Of a DNA stretch of 64,000 nt, positions 19,217-29,065 are shown piece after piece. Made by a program: the position numbers and the translations under genes. Under the pieces are notes generated by a model, which searched no databases, had not been told where the DNA came from, and saw only the letters and a list, made by a program, of their open reading frames with translations. The stretch is from an uncultured Thermoguttaceae bacterium. GTDB lineage: Bacteria > Planctomycetota > Planctomycetia > Pirellulales > Thermoguttaceae. How positions within the stretch are numbered: position 1 is the first letter of the stretch; every line of letters begins with the position of its first letter. Where the stretch lies: positions 1 through 64,000 of the forward strand of contig CALKER010000010.1 in the NCBI GenBank assembly GCA_938084835.1. Reading direction: 5' to 3'.

Positions 19217-20332
19217 ATGAGGGAGCCAAGAATGCCCAAGGCTATCTTTGCCAAGCTGCGGGGTTTAATCGACTGGCAGGCAGTAGGGCCGGCACTGGCA
19301 GCCGTTGTTATGTGCTTGATTCCCTTCGGGGAGTTGTGGGGTGCGATCAAGCTTCGCCAGATTTGTCGCGTAGCAGGCCAGGACGATGTCATGTTGCAGG
19401 GCTTGGGCATTGTGACGGGGTTAAGAGGAACCGGCGATGGCGCAACTGCCCTCCCTACCATTCGGGCCCTGGCAGCCGCCATGGAGCTTTTGGGCAATCC
19501 AGTGGGCTCGAATGTGGCCGCCGAGCTTCGAGATGCCAAAAATGTGGCGTTAGTAATGGTCACCGCACGTGTGCCGGCTGCTGGGGTTCGACGTGGAGAC
19601 CGTGTGCATTGCTACGTAAGCGCCATTTCCGCTAAAAGCCTCGCGGGCGGACGACTGCTAATGACGCCGCTGACCGGCCCGATTCCGTCCCGAAATCCTC
19701 CAGTTTACGCGATTGCGGAAGGTTCCATCACCCTGGACAGCGTTGACAACCCGACAAGTGGTCGAATCTTTGAAGGATGTCGTTTTATTTACGACTTTGC
19801 CATGCCGTTTACCTGGGATGGGCGGGTGGTTCTTCTCTTGAACCCGCAATATGCCGGCTTTCATGTGGCGCACGAGGTGGCAAGCGCCATCAATGCTGAG
19901 CTCGCCGTACAAAATGCCAACCAACCCGTGGCCCGAGCTTTGGATCAAGTGGCCATCGAAGTAAGAATTCCCCGGCCTTATCGCGACGATGTTGTCAACT
20001 TTATCGCTCAGGTGCTCGAGGTGGAGATTTTGGAGCCTCAGATTGGGCCAACTGTGGTGATCCACGAGCGCTCGGGCACAATCGTTCTGGGCGGTGAGGT
20101 GGAAATCGGCCCGGTTGTGGTCACGCATAAAAACATGGTGATCGAGGCTGGGCCGAACGCCGGTACGGTGGCCAACTTTGCTCCGGTTGATCCACGGCAA
20201 CCGCAGAATCCCCGTTTGAAAGGGCTGGTGGAAGCTTTAAACGCCATTCGTGTTCCTCCAGAAGATGTGGTGGATATCATCAAAGCAATCGATCGACAAG
20301 GGAAGCTTTACGGCCGGCTTATTGTGGAATAG
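19217..20332 (+). CDS. flgI: P-ring protein FlgI
   Basis: At 371 residues this has the normal FlgI length. After a long N-terminal hydrophobic signal (about 22-42) comes IKLRQICRVAGQDDVMLQGLGIVTGLRGTGD, the conserved start of FlgI. Further matches are NVALVMVTARVPAAGVRRGDR, LAGGRLLMTPLTGP and ERSGTIVLGGEVEIGPVVVTH. The C-terminal EALNAIRVPPEDVVDIIKAIDRQGKLYGRLIVE is canonical. It forms the peptidoglycan ring around the rod. ATG 19217 is used here, and another ATG 15 bases further on is possible. Confidence 0.96.
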   Translation: MREPRMPKAIFAKLRGLIDWQAVGPALAAVVMCLIPFGELWGAIKLRQICRVAGQDDVMLQGLGIVTGLRGTGDGATALPTIRALAAAMELLGNPVGSNVAAELRDAKNVALVMVTARVPAAGVRRGDRVHCYVSAISAKSLAGGRLLMTPLTGPIPSRNPPVYAIAEGSITLDSVDNPTSGRIFEGCRFIYDFAMPFTWDGRVVLLLNPQYAGFHVAHEVASAINAELAVQNANQPVARALDQVAIEVRIPRPYRDDVVNFIAQVLEVEILEPQIGPTVVIHERSGTIVLGGEVEIGPVVVTHKNMVIEAGPNAGTVANFAPVDPRQPQNPRLKGLVEALNAIRVPPEDVVDIIKAIDRQGKLYGRLIVE

Positions 20333-20505
20333 GGAGCATGATAAGCAGCATGCGTTCCTCGAATCTGAGATCCTTTCACTATTTAGGAGGGGAAATTTGC
20401 CGTTGATGACTTCGCGTTATCGGCCCCTTGTTCGGCATACGGGGCCATTAAGCGGGGAGAATAGGCAATCAGACTCATCTTTGCCTGGTTGAGGAGCTCA
20501 TAGCC

Positions 20506-20868
20506 ATGGTAATCAAACCGATCGGCTGGGAATTCGGCCGGTGGGTGTCGACAACCACTGCTAACGCTATTCCCGTGGGTTCTGAGGCGGGAACTCAATT
20601 GCAAGGGCTTTTGCCAAAGGAGGAGGGCAGCGACTTCGGTCCAAACCTGCGGGAGGTTTTCCGCGATTTTGTGGGGCAAACTTTGTTTGCCGAAATGCTC
20701 CGCGCCATGCGGAAGACCTTAGGCAAGCCGGCATACTTCCACGGAGGAAGGGCAGAGGAGATTTTTCAAGCCGAACTGGATCGACACCTCGTGGAGAAAG
20801 CGGCACAAAAGTCCGGCGAACACTTCGCCGACCAAATGTTTGAGCTTTTCACACTTCGCATGCGATAA
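20506..20868 (+). CDS. flgJ: FlgJ-type rod-binding protein (no muramidase domain)
   Basis: The 120-residue product matches only the N-terminal rod-capping part of FlgJ: LREVFRDFVGQTLFAEMLRAM, then FHGGRAEEIFQAELDRHLVEKAAQKSG. No C-terminal glucosaminidase follows. Single-domain FlgJ proteins are common outside the gammaproteobacteria, and a separate lytic enzyme is then needed to open the wall for the rod. GAGGAG precedes the ATG by about 10 bases. It lies 173 bp after flgI. Confidence 0.85.
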   Translation: MVIKPIGWEFGRWVSTTTANAIPVGSEAGTQLQGLLPKEEGSDFGPNLREVFRDFVGQTLFAEMLRAMRKTLGKPAYFHGGRAEEIFQAELDRHLVEKAAQKSGEHFADQMFELFTLRMR

Positions 20869-21276
20869 ACCAACGGTTAATCCTGGCAGACCACGGAAAG
20901 GCCTGCCCATAGTATCCCGGACGGAATGATGATCAGAAGTTAGACCCTGGATCAGTAGATTCACGACGAAAACTTTTCGGGATAAAGGCCTCCCAGAGTG
21001 TTGACGACGAATCTGTAGCAGTGCGAGGGTTTTGCGATCTCTATTGGGCTAGGTGCGCTTGTTCAAGGAAAAAGCGTTCAACGAAGGCTGTATACGACTA
21101 AATTTTGGCAAATTATAGTCTCCCGTTCGGTTTGCAAACTTATCACTCGGCGACCGCTCTGCTTAGGCGATGGTATCACCGTTAGGTGACAGCAAGCCAT
21201 CTATACGAGCGAGGACACTTCGTTTGCACGTTCGAGGCAGGAAGGTGCAGTAATCCAGCCACAGGTAGGGCGCGGA
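20869..21276. other. Gap between flgJ and flgN-like genes
   Basis: 408 bp. flgM, which often lies in this position, is not visible in any frame. I see no other gene. Confidence 0.55.
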
Positions 21277-21846
21277 ATGGATCGGTTCGATCACAACGTT
21301 GAAGGCTATGAAACTTCTTGCGATGTACAGGAAGTTATGTGGGAATTTCATATTGCCAATTTTCTTTCCCAATTAACGGCAGTTCAAACCGAATGTCTTG
21401 ACCTGTTAAGGAAAAAGCAGGCAGCCCTTGCAGCCAGGGATCTTTCCGCTTTGACGAGCCTGCAGAATGCCGCGGGCGCACTTATTCAGAGGTTGGAGAG
21501 TTGCCTCCAGCAACGGGGCGACCTTTTGGCAGAGGCCAATAAGCGTGGTTATTCCGCCCGGTCGTTGCGCGAGCTGGTCGAGGAGTTGCCGAAAGAAGCC
21601 CTCCCTCAAGATCGGAAGAGGGCCTTGGAGGAATGCCTCCGGGCGGCATCGTGGGAATGGCGGCTCCTCCAACATCAAGCGCTAGCAAATTGGCTCCTTC
21701 TCCAGCGTAGTATCCTTCACCTTAGTCAATTGCTTGAGATTATCGCGACTGGTGGTCAGGGACTGCCGACATACACTATGGGAAGCAAGACGGCACATCA
21801 TCATGGAACCCATTCTGGTGGCAATCTGGTAGACCAGAGGGCCTAG
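21277..21846 (+). CDS. flgN: FlgN-like export chaperone
   Basis: Mostly helical protein of 189 residues in the position of FlgN, the cytoplasmic chaperone for FlgK and FlgL. It has long amphipathic helices (LTAVQTECLDLLRKKQAALA, RALEECLRAASWEWRLLQHQ) and NWLLLQRSILHLSQLLEII, the FlgN-type C-terminal helix. An internal ATG at 21337 has a good AGGAAG four to five bases upstream and would give 169 residues, nearer the family norm. The His/Gly-rich tail (HHHGTHSGG) is unusual. Assignment rests on helicity, length and position just before flgK. Confidence 0.7.
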   Translation: MDRFDHNVEGYETSCDVQEVMWEFHIANFLSQLTAVQTECLDLLRKKQAALAARDLSALTSLQNAAGALIQRLESCLQQRGDLLAEANKRGYSARSLRELVEELPKEALPQDRKRALEECLRAASWEWRLLQHQALANWLLLQRSILHLSQLLEIIATGGQGLPTYTMGSKTAHHHGTHSGGNLVDQRA

Positions 21847-21969
21847 TGAAGCTGGCTGGAATGGCGAACCTAGTAACCCTGTGAGATTGTGCGAAATGTG
21901 GGGCGACCAGGAGACGGTCGGTCGATCCCTCGCTTGTGCGGATCATTTTGAAGGAAAGACACTCAGTCT

Positions 21970-23667
21970 ATGTCGCTTTACGGGTCCATCCGCCTGGCTG
22001 CCAATAGTCTGCGGGCCAACCAGATCGCCCTGCAGGTCATTGGACAGAACATCGCCAACGCGATGACCCCCGGTTATGTGCGGGAGGAATTACTGCTTGC
22101 GCCGGCCCCTACTCAGCGGTACGGGGGACTTCTTCTTGGTTTGGGAGTGCAGGTCAAGGGGGTTATTCAGCGGATTGACCATTTTTTGGAACACCGCCTT
22201 CGCTCCGCTGTCAGCGATCGCGCTAAAAGCGAAGTGGAGGAATATACGCTCGTTCAGCTTGAGGGTCTAATTAATGAGTTGGGAGATACTGATCTTAGCA
22301 CAGCCTTGACAAATTTTTTCGCCAGTATCAGCGAAATTCTTAACCAGCCGGAAAGCCTTTCAGTACGCAATCTCGCCGTGCTTCAGGGTCAGACGCTCTG
22401 TCTTCAAATTCGTCGGCTGGCCGCCCGCATCCAAGAGCTCCGCGACCATTTGAATGAGCGAGTACAGTCATTGGCTAACGATATCAATCGACTGACAGAG
22501 CAGGTTCGGACCCTAAATATTCGCATCGCGGAGATGGAAGGGGGGGATGCTTCCTCAAGCGATGCTGTCGGTCTTCGTGACCAGCGGTTGGCAGCTCTTG
22601 AAGAACTGGCGCAAATAATCGATATTCGTGTGGACGAACAGCCAAGTGGAGGGGTGAATATCTACTCCGGGGGGCTATTCCTGGTGAGTGAGGGGGTACA
22701 ACGTCCGGTGGAAGTGCGTTTTCAATCAAGCGGGGGCACCGCGCTGGCCTTTATTCATCTGAAGGAAACTGACTCGCCCCTAGAGCTTACTGGCGGCCAG
22801 CTGAGCGGACTTCTTCGCGCGCGGGACGAAATCCTCGGGGGGGTCCTCGACCACCTCAACCAATTTGCCCAAGTTATTATTTATGAGTTCAATCGGGTCT
22901 ATTCGCAGGGGCAGGGACTCCAGGGCTATAACTCGATTTCGTCCACGCAGAGTGTTCGGGACGTCAACGCCCCCCTCTACAGAGCTGGGCTTCCGTATTC
23001 GGTGCGAAACGGAAGCTTTCAGGTTATTGTGCATAATAGCACGACCGGTCAGAGTCGGACCACCGTCGTACCGGTGAAACTGCTGGGTCAATCGGCCGAT
23101 ACCACCCTCCAAAGTCTCGCGGCGGTACTGGATGCCATCGATGGATTGTCAGCCAGCGTGAGCCTTGATGGTCGACTGGAACTTCGTTCGGATTCTCCAG
23201 ATCTCACTTTCGCTTTCAGTGACGACACAAGTGGGGTTCTTGCGGCCTTGGGCCTGAATACTTTTTTTCGGGGCACGTCTTCCCTTGACATCGACGTAAA
23301 CCCGGTGGTACAGAGGGCTCCGGCTACGTTCGCTTCGAGCATGGGAGGGATAGGTCGCGATACTGCTCTGGCGGCCAAATTAGCTGCTTTCCTTGAAACG
23401 CCATTGGAAGGGCAGCAGGGAGCCAGCCTTGCCGTGCTGTACGATCGGTTAGTCAACCAGGTTGCGGAGAATTCCTCTGTGGCTCGCGCGATGGCAGAAA
23501 GTGCCCGCGTATTCGAGCAGACGGTTCGCAGTCAGAAGTTGGCGATAAGCGGTGTGAACCTGGACGAGGAGGCGGTAAAACTAATCGCCTTTCAACGGGC
23601 TTTCCATGCAGGCGCCCGCTACATAGCTGCGTTGACTGAGCTTTTGGAGCTACTAGTTAAGATTTAA
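21970..23667 (+). CDS. flgK: Hook-filament junction protein FlgK (HAP1)
   Basis: 565 residues. The N-terminus SIRLAANSLRANQIALQVIG...NIANAMTPGYVRE is the FlgK axial motif. The C-terminal helix VNLDEEAVKLIAFQRAFHAGARYIAALTELLELLV is diagnostic of FlgK. Between them, LLRARDEILGGVLDHLNQFAQVIIYEFNRVYSQG matches the conserved middle helices. A hook-IN-like module (about 340-425) is inserted before the C-terminal core. It links the hook to the filament and is exported via the flagellar gate with help from FlgN. It is followed after 19 bp by flgL, almost certainly in the same transcript. Confidence 0.95.
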   Translation: MSLYGSIRLAANSLRANQIALQVIGQNIANAMTPGYVREELLLAPAPTQRYGGLLLGLGVQVKGVIQRIDHFLEHRLRSAVSDRAKSEVEEYTLVQLEGLINELGDTDLSTALTNFFASISEILNQPESLSVRNLAVLQGQTLCLQIRRLAARIQELRDHLNERVQSLANDINRLTEQVRTLNIRIAEMEGGDASSSDAVGLRDQRLAALEELAQIIDIRVDEQPSGGVNIYSGGLFLVSEGVQRPVEVRFQSSGGTALAFIHLKETDSPLELTGGQLSGLLRARDEILGGVLDHLNQFAQVIIYEFNRVYSQGQGLQGYNSISSTQSVRDVNAPLYRAGLPYSVRNGSFQVIVHNSTTGQSRTTVVPVKLLGQSADTTLQSLAAVLDAIDGLSASVSLDGRLELRSDSPDLTFAFSDDTSGVLAALGLNTFFRGTSSLDIDVNPVVQRAPATFASSMGGIGRDTALAAKLAAFLETPLEGQQGASLAVLYDRLVNQVAENSSVARAMAESARVFEQTVRSQKLAISGVNLDEEAVKLIAFQRAFHAGARYIAALTELLELLVKI

Positions 23668-23686
23668 GGACGGAGCCACCGAGTTT

Positions 23687-26356
23687 ATGGCCAACGTCGT
23701 GGGAGTGCCCACAACGCGAGTCAGCGAGGCATTTGTTCGCGAGCGGTTACTTCAACAAATCCACTATAACCAGCGTCGGCTTTTTGAAACCCAAACGCAG
23801 CTAAGTACCGGATATGCCTTTCAATTTCCTGGCGAGGCACCCATTGCAGCTTCGCGGGTAATTCGTCTCCAACGGCTCATCGAATTAAAGCAACAAGCGC
23901 AGAGTAATCTGGCCACCACACAAACCTACCTGGGCTCAACCGATGTGGCGCTAAGCCGGGTGGCCGATCTTATGATTGAGGCCCGCTCCATCGCCCTTAG
24001 TGTTACCGGCACACTGGTGACCAAAGAACAGCGGCGAGCTGCTGCTATTCAGATCGACGAAATTCTCCGACAACTGGTGGATGCCGGCAACCAAAACTTC
24101 CGGGGTCGGTATCTTTTCGCCGGGGCGGATCCGCAGGTCCGACCATTTGTGGAAACCCCCGAGGGATATGTGGAATACCGGGGTAACCTCAGCCACCTAA
24201 GTAGTTTTGTCGATGTCGATCTTCTCGCCACAAGCAATGTTCATGGACACGAGGTATTCGGAGCGGTATCGGAGGAAGTTCAAGGCCGGGTGGATCTAAA
24301 TCCCGTGCTCACCTGGGACACGCGGTTGGCCGATCTTCACGGCGGCCGCGGTATTCGGCCCGGAAGTATCGTCATCTCCGACGGTACCCCGCAAGGCACT
24401 GTGATTGTAGATCTCTCCCAGGCCGAGACAATTGGCGATGTTGCCCAGATCATTCGGCGGAATGCTCCACCTGGCCGAATTTTAAATGTAGGGCTTTCCT
24501 CCCATGGGCTTCTGCTGCAACTCGAGCCAAGCACTGGAGGCAATTTGATTATCACCGAGGTTGGTGAGGGAACAACCGCGCGAGACCTGGGGATCTACCG
24601 CCCGTCGGGAGTAGGGACGAGTGTGCTTGTCGGGGGTGATTTGGATCCAGCATTGAGGTCATACACATCTGTTCGAGATATTTTGGGAGCCCGTGCCCGC
24701 GCTCATCTTTGGCTTCCCGGTGAAGACAACGACATTGTGCTAGAGGCAGCTACCTGTGGGGAACAATGGAACGGATTTGCTGTGCGGTTCGTCTCCGACC
24801 CATTCGTCTCAGCCGGCCAGGAGAAGGTAAATTTTGACCTGAACCAAAAAATCATCGAAATCCGTATCGCTCCGTACCAAACGCAAGCACGGCATGTGGT
24901 GGCCGCCATCAACGGTGCCTACGAAGCTGGCCTTCTGCCCTTTCGTGCTTGGCTCGATCCCTTGGACGACCGCCGGGGGGGACTCGGGTTGGTACCTGCC
25001 ACTCCTACCGGAAGTTGGGCTGGGATTACCGCTTGGGGAAGCGGCATCCAATGGGACCAGCTTTCCGGGATTCAGGTCCGCAATGGGCCATCCAGCTATA
25101 CACTGGATTTCTCGGAGGCTCAAAGTGTTGAGGACATTTTAAATGTCCTTAACCGGGAGGAGTATGGACTGTTTGCGGAAATTGCCCCTGATGCAAAGAC
25201 GCTAGTAGTACGAACTCGCCGCAGTGGCGTGGATTTTGCCGTCGGGGAAAACGGTGGACTGACGGCCACACAGTTGGGTATTCGAAGTTTTGGGTTGGAC
25301 ACCCCGCTTGAGGCGTTGAATTTTGGACGCGGGGTAACCGATTACAATGGCCGAGGAAATTACGCCGCTGCCACCCTTCGCGCTGAAGGCTCGGACAACG
25401 ATGTAACGATTCGGGCTCGGGCTGCCGGCGCCGAGTGGAACGACTTTGTGGTACGGTTCGTCCCAGTAAGCGGAGGCCCAGGTAGCGAGTCGGTAACCTT
25501 CGATTTGGCCGCAAAATTAATCGAAGTCCAAATCGTCCCGGGAATAACTCAGGCGCGGGATATAGTTCGCCTGTTTGATACCTCCCCGGAAATCCGGGAT
25601 TACTTCGTCGCTGAGCTAGCCGGAGGAGATCAGGCAGCAGAGGGGAAGGGCCTGGTTCAGGTGGGCGAAGCCATTACTTCCGGTGGCTTTACTCCAGGAG
25701 CAGAGTTTCGAATTATCCGCGCGGACGGGATGATGTTTGAGGTCGATATCACTGGGTGTCGGACTATCGGGGATGTTTTGGACCGCATTAACAATCACCA
25801 GCTCAACATCGGCCCGTCGCCCGTGGTTGCTCGGCTGGCGCAGTATGGTAACGGCATCGAACTTGTGGACCAGTCCGGCCCGGGAACATTGCGCGTGGTG
25901 GCCAGTCCCGGTCAGACCGCGGCGATCGAGTTAGGGCTTATTCCTCCTGGTGCTAACGAAGCGACGGCAACTCTTCGCGATGGGCAACAGGTATTAACCG
26001 GCCGAGAGATTGCCCCCCGTGAGGTGGAAGGACTTTTCACGGCACTTCTCCGCTTAAAAACGGCTTTACTGAAGGATGACCTGCCGGGAGTTGAGCGGGC
26101 GGTGGAGCTACTTGATCGGTACGCACTAACGCTCAACTATGTCCGCGCCGAACTTGGGGCTCGGCAGCAATCGTTGGAAGTACTGAAGGACCGCTTAGAA
26201 ACCGAAATGATTGACCTGCGAGCCGTTTTGGCGGCAGAGTATGAGATTGACCTGGCTCAGGTGGTTTCCGACTTGGTGGGGCGCCAGGTAGCACTTGAGG
26301 CGGCATTGAGAGCCACTGCCGAAATTTTTCGCCTCACCTTGCTTAACTTCTTGTAA
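23687..26356 (+). CDS. flgL: Oversized FlgL (HAP3) with repeated IN modules
   Basis: Residues about 1-160 and 790-889 are the flagellin-like FlgL core: TRVSEAFVRERLLQQIHYNQRRLFETQTQLSTGY, NQNFRGRYLFAGADPQVRPF, and a C-terminal helix with YEIDLAQVVSDLVGRQVALEAAL. Usual FlgL proteins have 300-500 residues; this one has 889 because of a large insert. The insert holds three hook-IN-like modules (about 228-303, 461-531, 668-750, each ending in a DLGI/QLGI/ELGL-type turn) separated by two copies of another module (about 337-405 and 560-630; shared pattern DND-(x)n-W-N-F-VRFV-(x)n-FDL-K-IE). These should form a surface-exposed ornament at the hook-filament junction. Confidence 0.9.
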   Translation: MANVVGVPTTRVSEAFVRERLLQQIHYNQRRLFETQTQLSTGYAFQFPGEAPIAASRVIRLQRLIELKQQAQSNLATTQTYLGSTDVALSRVADLMIEARSIALSVTGTLVTKEQRRAAAIQIDEILRQLVDAGNQNFRGRYLFAGADPQVRPFVETPEGYVEYRGNLSHLSSFVDVDLLATSNVHGHEVFGAVSEEVQGRVDLNPVLTWDTRLADLHGGRGIRPGSIVISDGTPQGTVIVDLSQAETIGDVAQIIRRNAPPGRILNVGLSSHGLLLQLEPSTGGNLIITEVGEGTTARDLGIYRPSGVGTSVLVGGDLDPALRSYTSVRDILGARARAHLWLPGEDNDIVLEAATCGEQWNGFAVRFVSDPFVSAGQEKVNFDLNQKIIEIRIAPYQTQARHVVAAINGAYEAGLLPFRAWLDPLDDRRGGLGLVPATPTGSWAGITAWGSGIQWDQLSGIQVRNGPSSYTLDFSEAQSVEDILNVLNREEYGLFAEIAPDAKTLVVRTRRSGVDFAVGENGGLTATQLGIRSFGLDTPLEALNFGRGVTDYNGRGNYAAATLRAEGSDNDVTIRARAAGAEWNDFVVRFVPVSGGPGSESVTFDLAAKLIEVQIVPGITQARDIVRLFDTSPEIRDYFVAELAGGDQAAEGKGLVQVGEAITSGGFTPGAEFRIIRADGMMFEVDITGCRTIGDVLDRINNHQLNIGPSPVVARLAQYGNGIELVDQSGPGTLRVVASPGQTAAIELGLIPPGANEATATLRDGQQVLTGREIAPREVEGLFTALLRLKTALLKDDLPGVERAVELLDRYALTLNYVRAELGARQQSLEVLKDRLETEMIDLRAVLAAEYEIDLAQVVSDLVGRQVALEAALRATAEIFRLTLLNFL

Positions 26357-27183
26357 ACGCCGAGAGAGGTTAGGCGAAACGTTTTGGACACTACAGAGAG
26401 CGAATTTTACCTGGGTTCTCTTTGAGCGACTGTGTGAGAGGCTTGCCGCACATCGCAGACGAGCTCTCTTGGAGTAGGTTTGCCGGGGACGGCTCTCTTA
26501 GTGCTTAATCTGCGGCTATCCGACTGGTGGTACGATCGTTCAAAAGCTGGTCACGTAAGCTGATTCGTCGCTGACCCGCGTTTGAGCCGCCGACCAAAGG
26601 AACCCGCCACCTACTCCCCCAAGAGTTTCATCGGAGCAGTACTTCTCGCCAACTGGCGCTGGTCGCCTTTACTTCCACAAATGTACCAAAGCCGTTTTGG
26701 TGGCTGAGCCTAACGATTCTGCTCTGCCAAACGCTTTGACTTTGGCCGATCACTCCTCGAACTAAAAACCCGTGAAATACTGGCCCACGGGTGGCAAGAT
26801 CTCCGGGCGAAGGCTCAATCTGCTCTGTAGTCAGGCCCATGGCCCAAAGGAAATCCCCCGGAATGCGTGTTGCGGGCTGCAAACCGCATCAGCTACGCGG
26901 CACTCCCTTAAAGTATTGGCTCCGGAGAAAATTGGGACCGCAGAGGAAAAGGAGGCGGCTCAGTACGGGGGAGCAATTGCCGGTGAGACTTCTGCACAAC
27001 CGAAACTTTGTAAACGCCGGGAAACGCCTGAGCCATAAGCGGCGAAGAATTCTTCTCGCACTTCCGCACCCGTGGATGTTGTCAATCAATGCCAAGGGCA
27101 GGGTCCCGAGGCTGCGGTGAAAACACCTGGCGCTAACTCGTTCAGCCCATCTGAACGGGAGTAAACCCCCTTTTAGAGGGGAC

Positions 27184-27200
27184 AATCACTATCAGTGATT
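27184..27200. repeat. Inverted repeat AATCACT-ATC-AGTGATT
   Basis: Perfect 7-bp arms around a 3-base centre, preceded by a second small hairpin CCCCT/AGGGG (about 27169-27181). It lies about 350 bp upstream of the DUF1559 gene. It could be an operator; no T-run follows. Confidence 0.4.
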
Positions 27201-27504
27201 TATGGCGGTCAAAGTTCGCCTTTGGCTTAGTAAGGGTCGATTCGCTGCCATCAACGGCGAGAAAGTCACTAGATTCACCAAGATCTCTAGGATATCTTTA
27301 AAGAGAGTCAACTTTCAAACCAGATGGGATGTAATCTGGAGTAGCGTTAACGTGGTCATTTCGTTTATTGAGCTTTTGCGATGTCGATTATGGACTTGAC
27401 CGGCAAAGATCGTTGTGAAGGCACCCCGTGGGGCGCGCAGTTCAGTTCCATACTTGTAACGAGTGGGCAAGCCGGCTATGGAAATTGTCGAGTGATACGC
27501 GGTG

Positions 27505-27528
27505 GTCCTGATTACGGTGTCCTGATTA
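27505..27528. repeat. Direct repeat GTCCTGATTA x2 before the DUF1559 gene
   Basis: Two identical 10-mers at 27505-27514 and 27519-27528, 14 bp apart, end five bases before the AAGGAG of the DUF1559 gene. They may affect transcription or translation initiation, or be a small slippage duplication. Confidence 0.4.
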
Positions 27529-27546
27529 ATAGAAGGAGTCTATGTT

Positions 27547-28587
27547 ATGAAGAAGCACGCTTCAGGTCCGTTTGGCCGGCAGAGGGCATTTACCCTGGTC
27601 GAGCTCCTGGTAGTAATTGCGATAATTGGTATTTTGATTGCGCTGTTATTGCCCGCTGTGCAAGCAGCCCGAGAGGCTGCGCGGCGAACCCAGTGTGTCA
27701 ACAATCTCAAACAGCTGGGTTTGGCGATGCATAATTACCATGATGTTTATAACATATTTCCAAAGAACGCCTACGGAGGCAGCGCATTTGGGTGGAACGG
27801 TTGGGAGTGCCTCAGCGCCAACGTGATGCTTCTCCCTTACATTGAGCAGGGACCGCTGTACAATCAGTTCCGTGAGGCACCGGCGGGAGGATGGGGGCGG
27901 TATCACGGGTTGATGAAAAATAATAGGTTGGCGGCCTTCATCTGTCCCACAACAGGCCCGCATCCCAACCCGAACTACAACTATTGGGCCGGGCCGGGGA
28001 GTCATTACGCGTGGTGCTCCGGAAGTTCCGTGCACACGGCTTGGAATAACGCCGCCAATCAGAACGGCATGTTCAATGTCGTGAGAGAGCGGCGGATGTC
28101 GGATGTGCGGGATGGCCTTTCCAACACAATCATGGCCTCTGAATTTCTCTCCGGTGACGGAAACGATGCCAGGGCAACTTATCCCACGGACGTCTTTTAC
28201 GCTGGGGATGGGGTGTTTAATGCGGTGGCAGATAAATTCTGGCCGACGCAAGCGGAGTTGGATGCCATCGGTCAGGCGGCGCTCAATTCACCTCAGGGAC
28301 ACTTGAGCAATAATGGGGGCCTTTGGGGATGGTATGCCCATGCTCAGACCTTGTTTAACACCGCCGCTCCTCCCAACTGGCGCTGGCCGACCGCCGGTGG
28401 CAATTGCTGCCCGGGGGGCGCCCACGACTGGGGCTGGGGAGTAATTCCTGCCAGGAGCTTTCATCCGGGTGGGGTGAATGCCGCGTTTGGAGACGGTTCG
28501 GTAAGATTCATTAGTAATACTGTGGACCTGTTGACATACCAGCGACTTGGCGCCGTAGACGATGGGCAGCCGGTGGCCAACTTTTAG
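27547..28587 (+). CDS. DUF1559 protein with type IV pilin-like N-terminus
   Basis: 346 residues. The prepilin segment [20 protein letters not shown] follows a basic leader ([13 protein letters not shown]), then [34 protein letters not shown], the DUF1559 hallmark. FIC...[14 protein letters not shown] and the late motif [17 protein letters not shown] complete the family pattern. A strong AAGGAG lies eight bases before the ATG, and the 27505-27528 repeats lie just upstream. The sequence is rich in Trp and Asn. A small lipoprotein gene follows, so this is the second DUF1559/lipoprotein pair of the window. Function is unknown at the level of the individual protein. Confidence 0.94.
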   Translation: MKKHASGPFGRQRAFTLVELLVVIAIIGILIALLLPAVQAAREAARRTQCVNNLKQLGLAMHNYHDVYNIFPKNAYGGSAFGWNGWECLSANVMLLPYIEQGPLYNQFREAPAGGWGRYHGLMKNNRLAAFICPTTGPHPNPNYNYWAGPGSHYAWCSGSSVHTAWNNAANQNGMFNVVRERRMSDVRDGLSNTIMASEFLSGDGNDARATYPTDVFYAGDGVFNAVADKFWPTQAELDAIGQAALNSPQGHLSNNGGLWGWYAHAQTLFNTAAPPNWRWPTAGGNCCPGGAHDWGWGVIPARSFHPGGVNAAFGDGSVRFISNTVDLLTYQRLGAVDDGQPVANF

Positions 28588-28607
28588 GCCTAACGAAGTC
28601 GTTGCCT
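28586..28607 (+). terminator. Possible hairpin after the DUF1559 stop
   Basis: AGGC/GCCT and AACG/CGTT arms pair around AAGT with a 2-base bulge, starting inside the stop codon. No T-run follows, so this is a weak terminator or an attenuating hairpin before the lipoprotein gene. Confidence 0.25.
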
Positions 28608-28744
28608 CCCGCGCCTTCTTTCAGAGCGCCTAGGAGTCTCACTAATAGAGGGCGGTTGTGCAGCAACTGGTAAAGCCCCGGCGACTATTATTCGCTAGGG
28701 GCAGGAATGAAACTTCAGTCTTCAAGATGTCGGGGAGAGGGACA

Positions 28745-29065
28745 ATGTGGCGATGGTTTGCGGTGATATGTCTGCTGTTTACGGTTGCATTGAGTATTGT
28801 TGGTTGTGGGGGCGGGAATGTTCCGCAAAGAAAGACGGTGGAAGTTCCCATGCCCTCGGGTTTGGAAAGGGCGAAAATGCTTCTTCAGAATTATGCTGAG
28901 GGGCAGCCACTGGGGAGCGAAGTTTCGACCTTCCCACAGATACTGGAGGAAGTAAGAAAAAGCGCGCCGGATAAAGCAGCCATCTTGGAAAAAGGATTTA
29001 CTGACCTGCAAAGCCAGCCAGCAAAGAGTCAACAAATTGCTCGGGATTTGTTAAGACAGCTTTAG
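28745..29065 (+). CDS. Small lipoprotein downstream of DUF1559
   Basis: 106 residues from the ATG at 28745, which has GGGGAGAGG directly upstream; an in-frame upstream extension to 28658 lacks these signs. The signal MWRWFAVICLLFTVALSIVGC ends in lipobox IVGC, with Cys21 lipidated. The mature part is helical and polar (GLERAKMLLQNYAEGQPLGSE, FPQILEEVRKSAPDKAAILE). It resembles the small lipoproteins that accompany DUF1559 genes in Planctomycetes. It lies 157 bp after the DUF1559 gene. Confidence 0.85.
   Translation: MWRWFAVICLLFTVALSIVGCGGGNVPQRKTVEVPMPSGLERAKMLLQNYAEGQPLGSEVSTFPQILEEVRKSAPDKAAILEKGFTDLQSQPAKSQQIARDLLRQL

Larger units (their letters stand above)
26357..27546. other. Intergenic after flgL
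   Basis: 1.19 kb without a supportable gene. fliW and csrA, which often follow flgL, are not visible. A minus frame at 26628-26882 begins with TTG and has no motif. The region holds the inverted repeat at 27184-27200 and a GTCCTGATTA direct repeat directly before the ribosome binding site of the next gene. Confidence 0.55.

Noticed and set aside
20869-21276. Possible flgM between flgJ and flgN
   Set aside because: No frame shows the FlgM pattern or a start with ribosome binding site.
26628-26882. Minus-strand frame considered as fliW or csrA after flgL
   Set aside because: TTG start without ribosome binding site and no FliW or CsrA motif.
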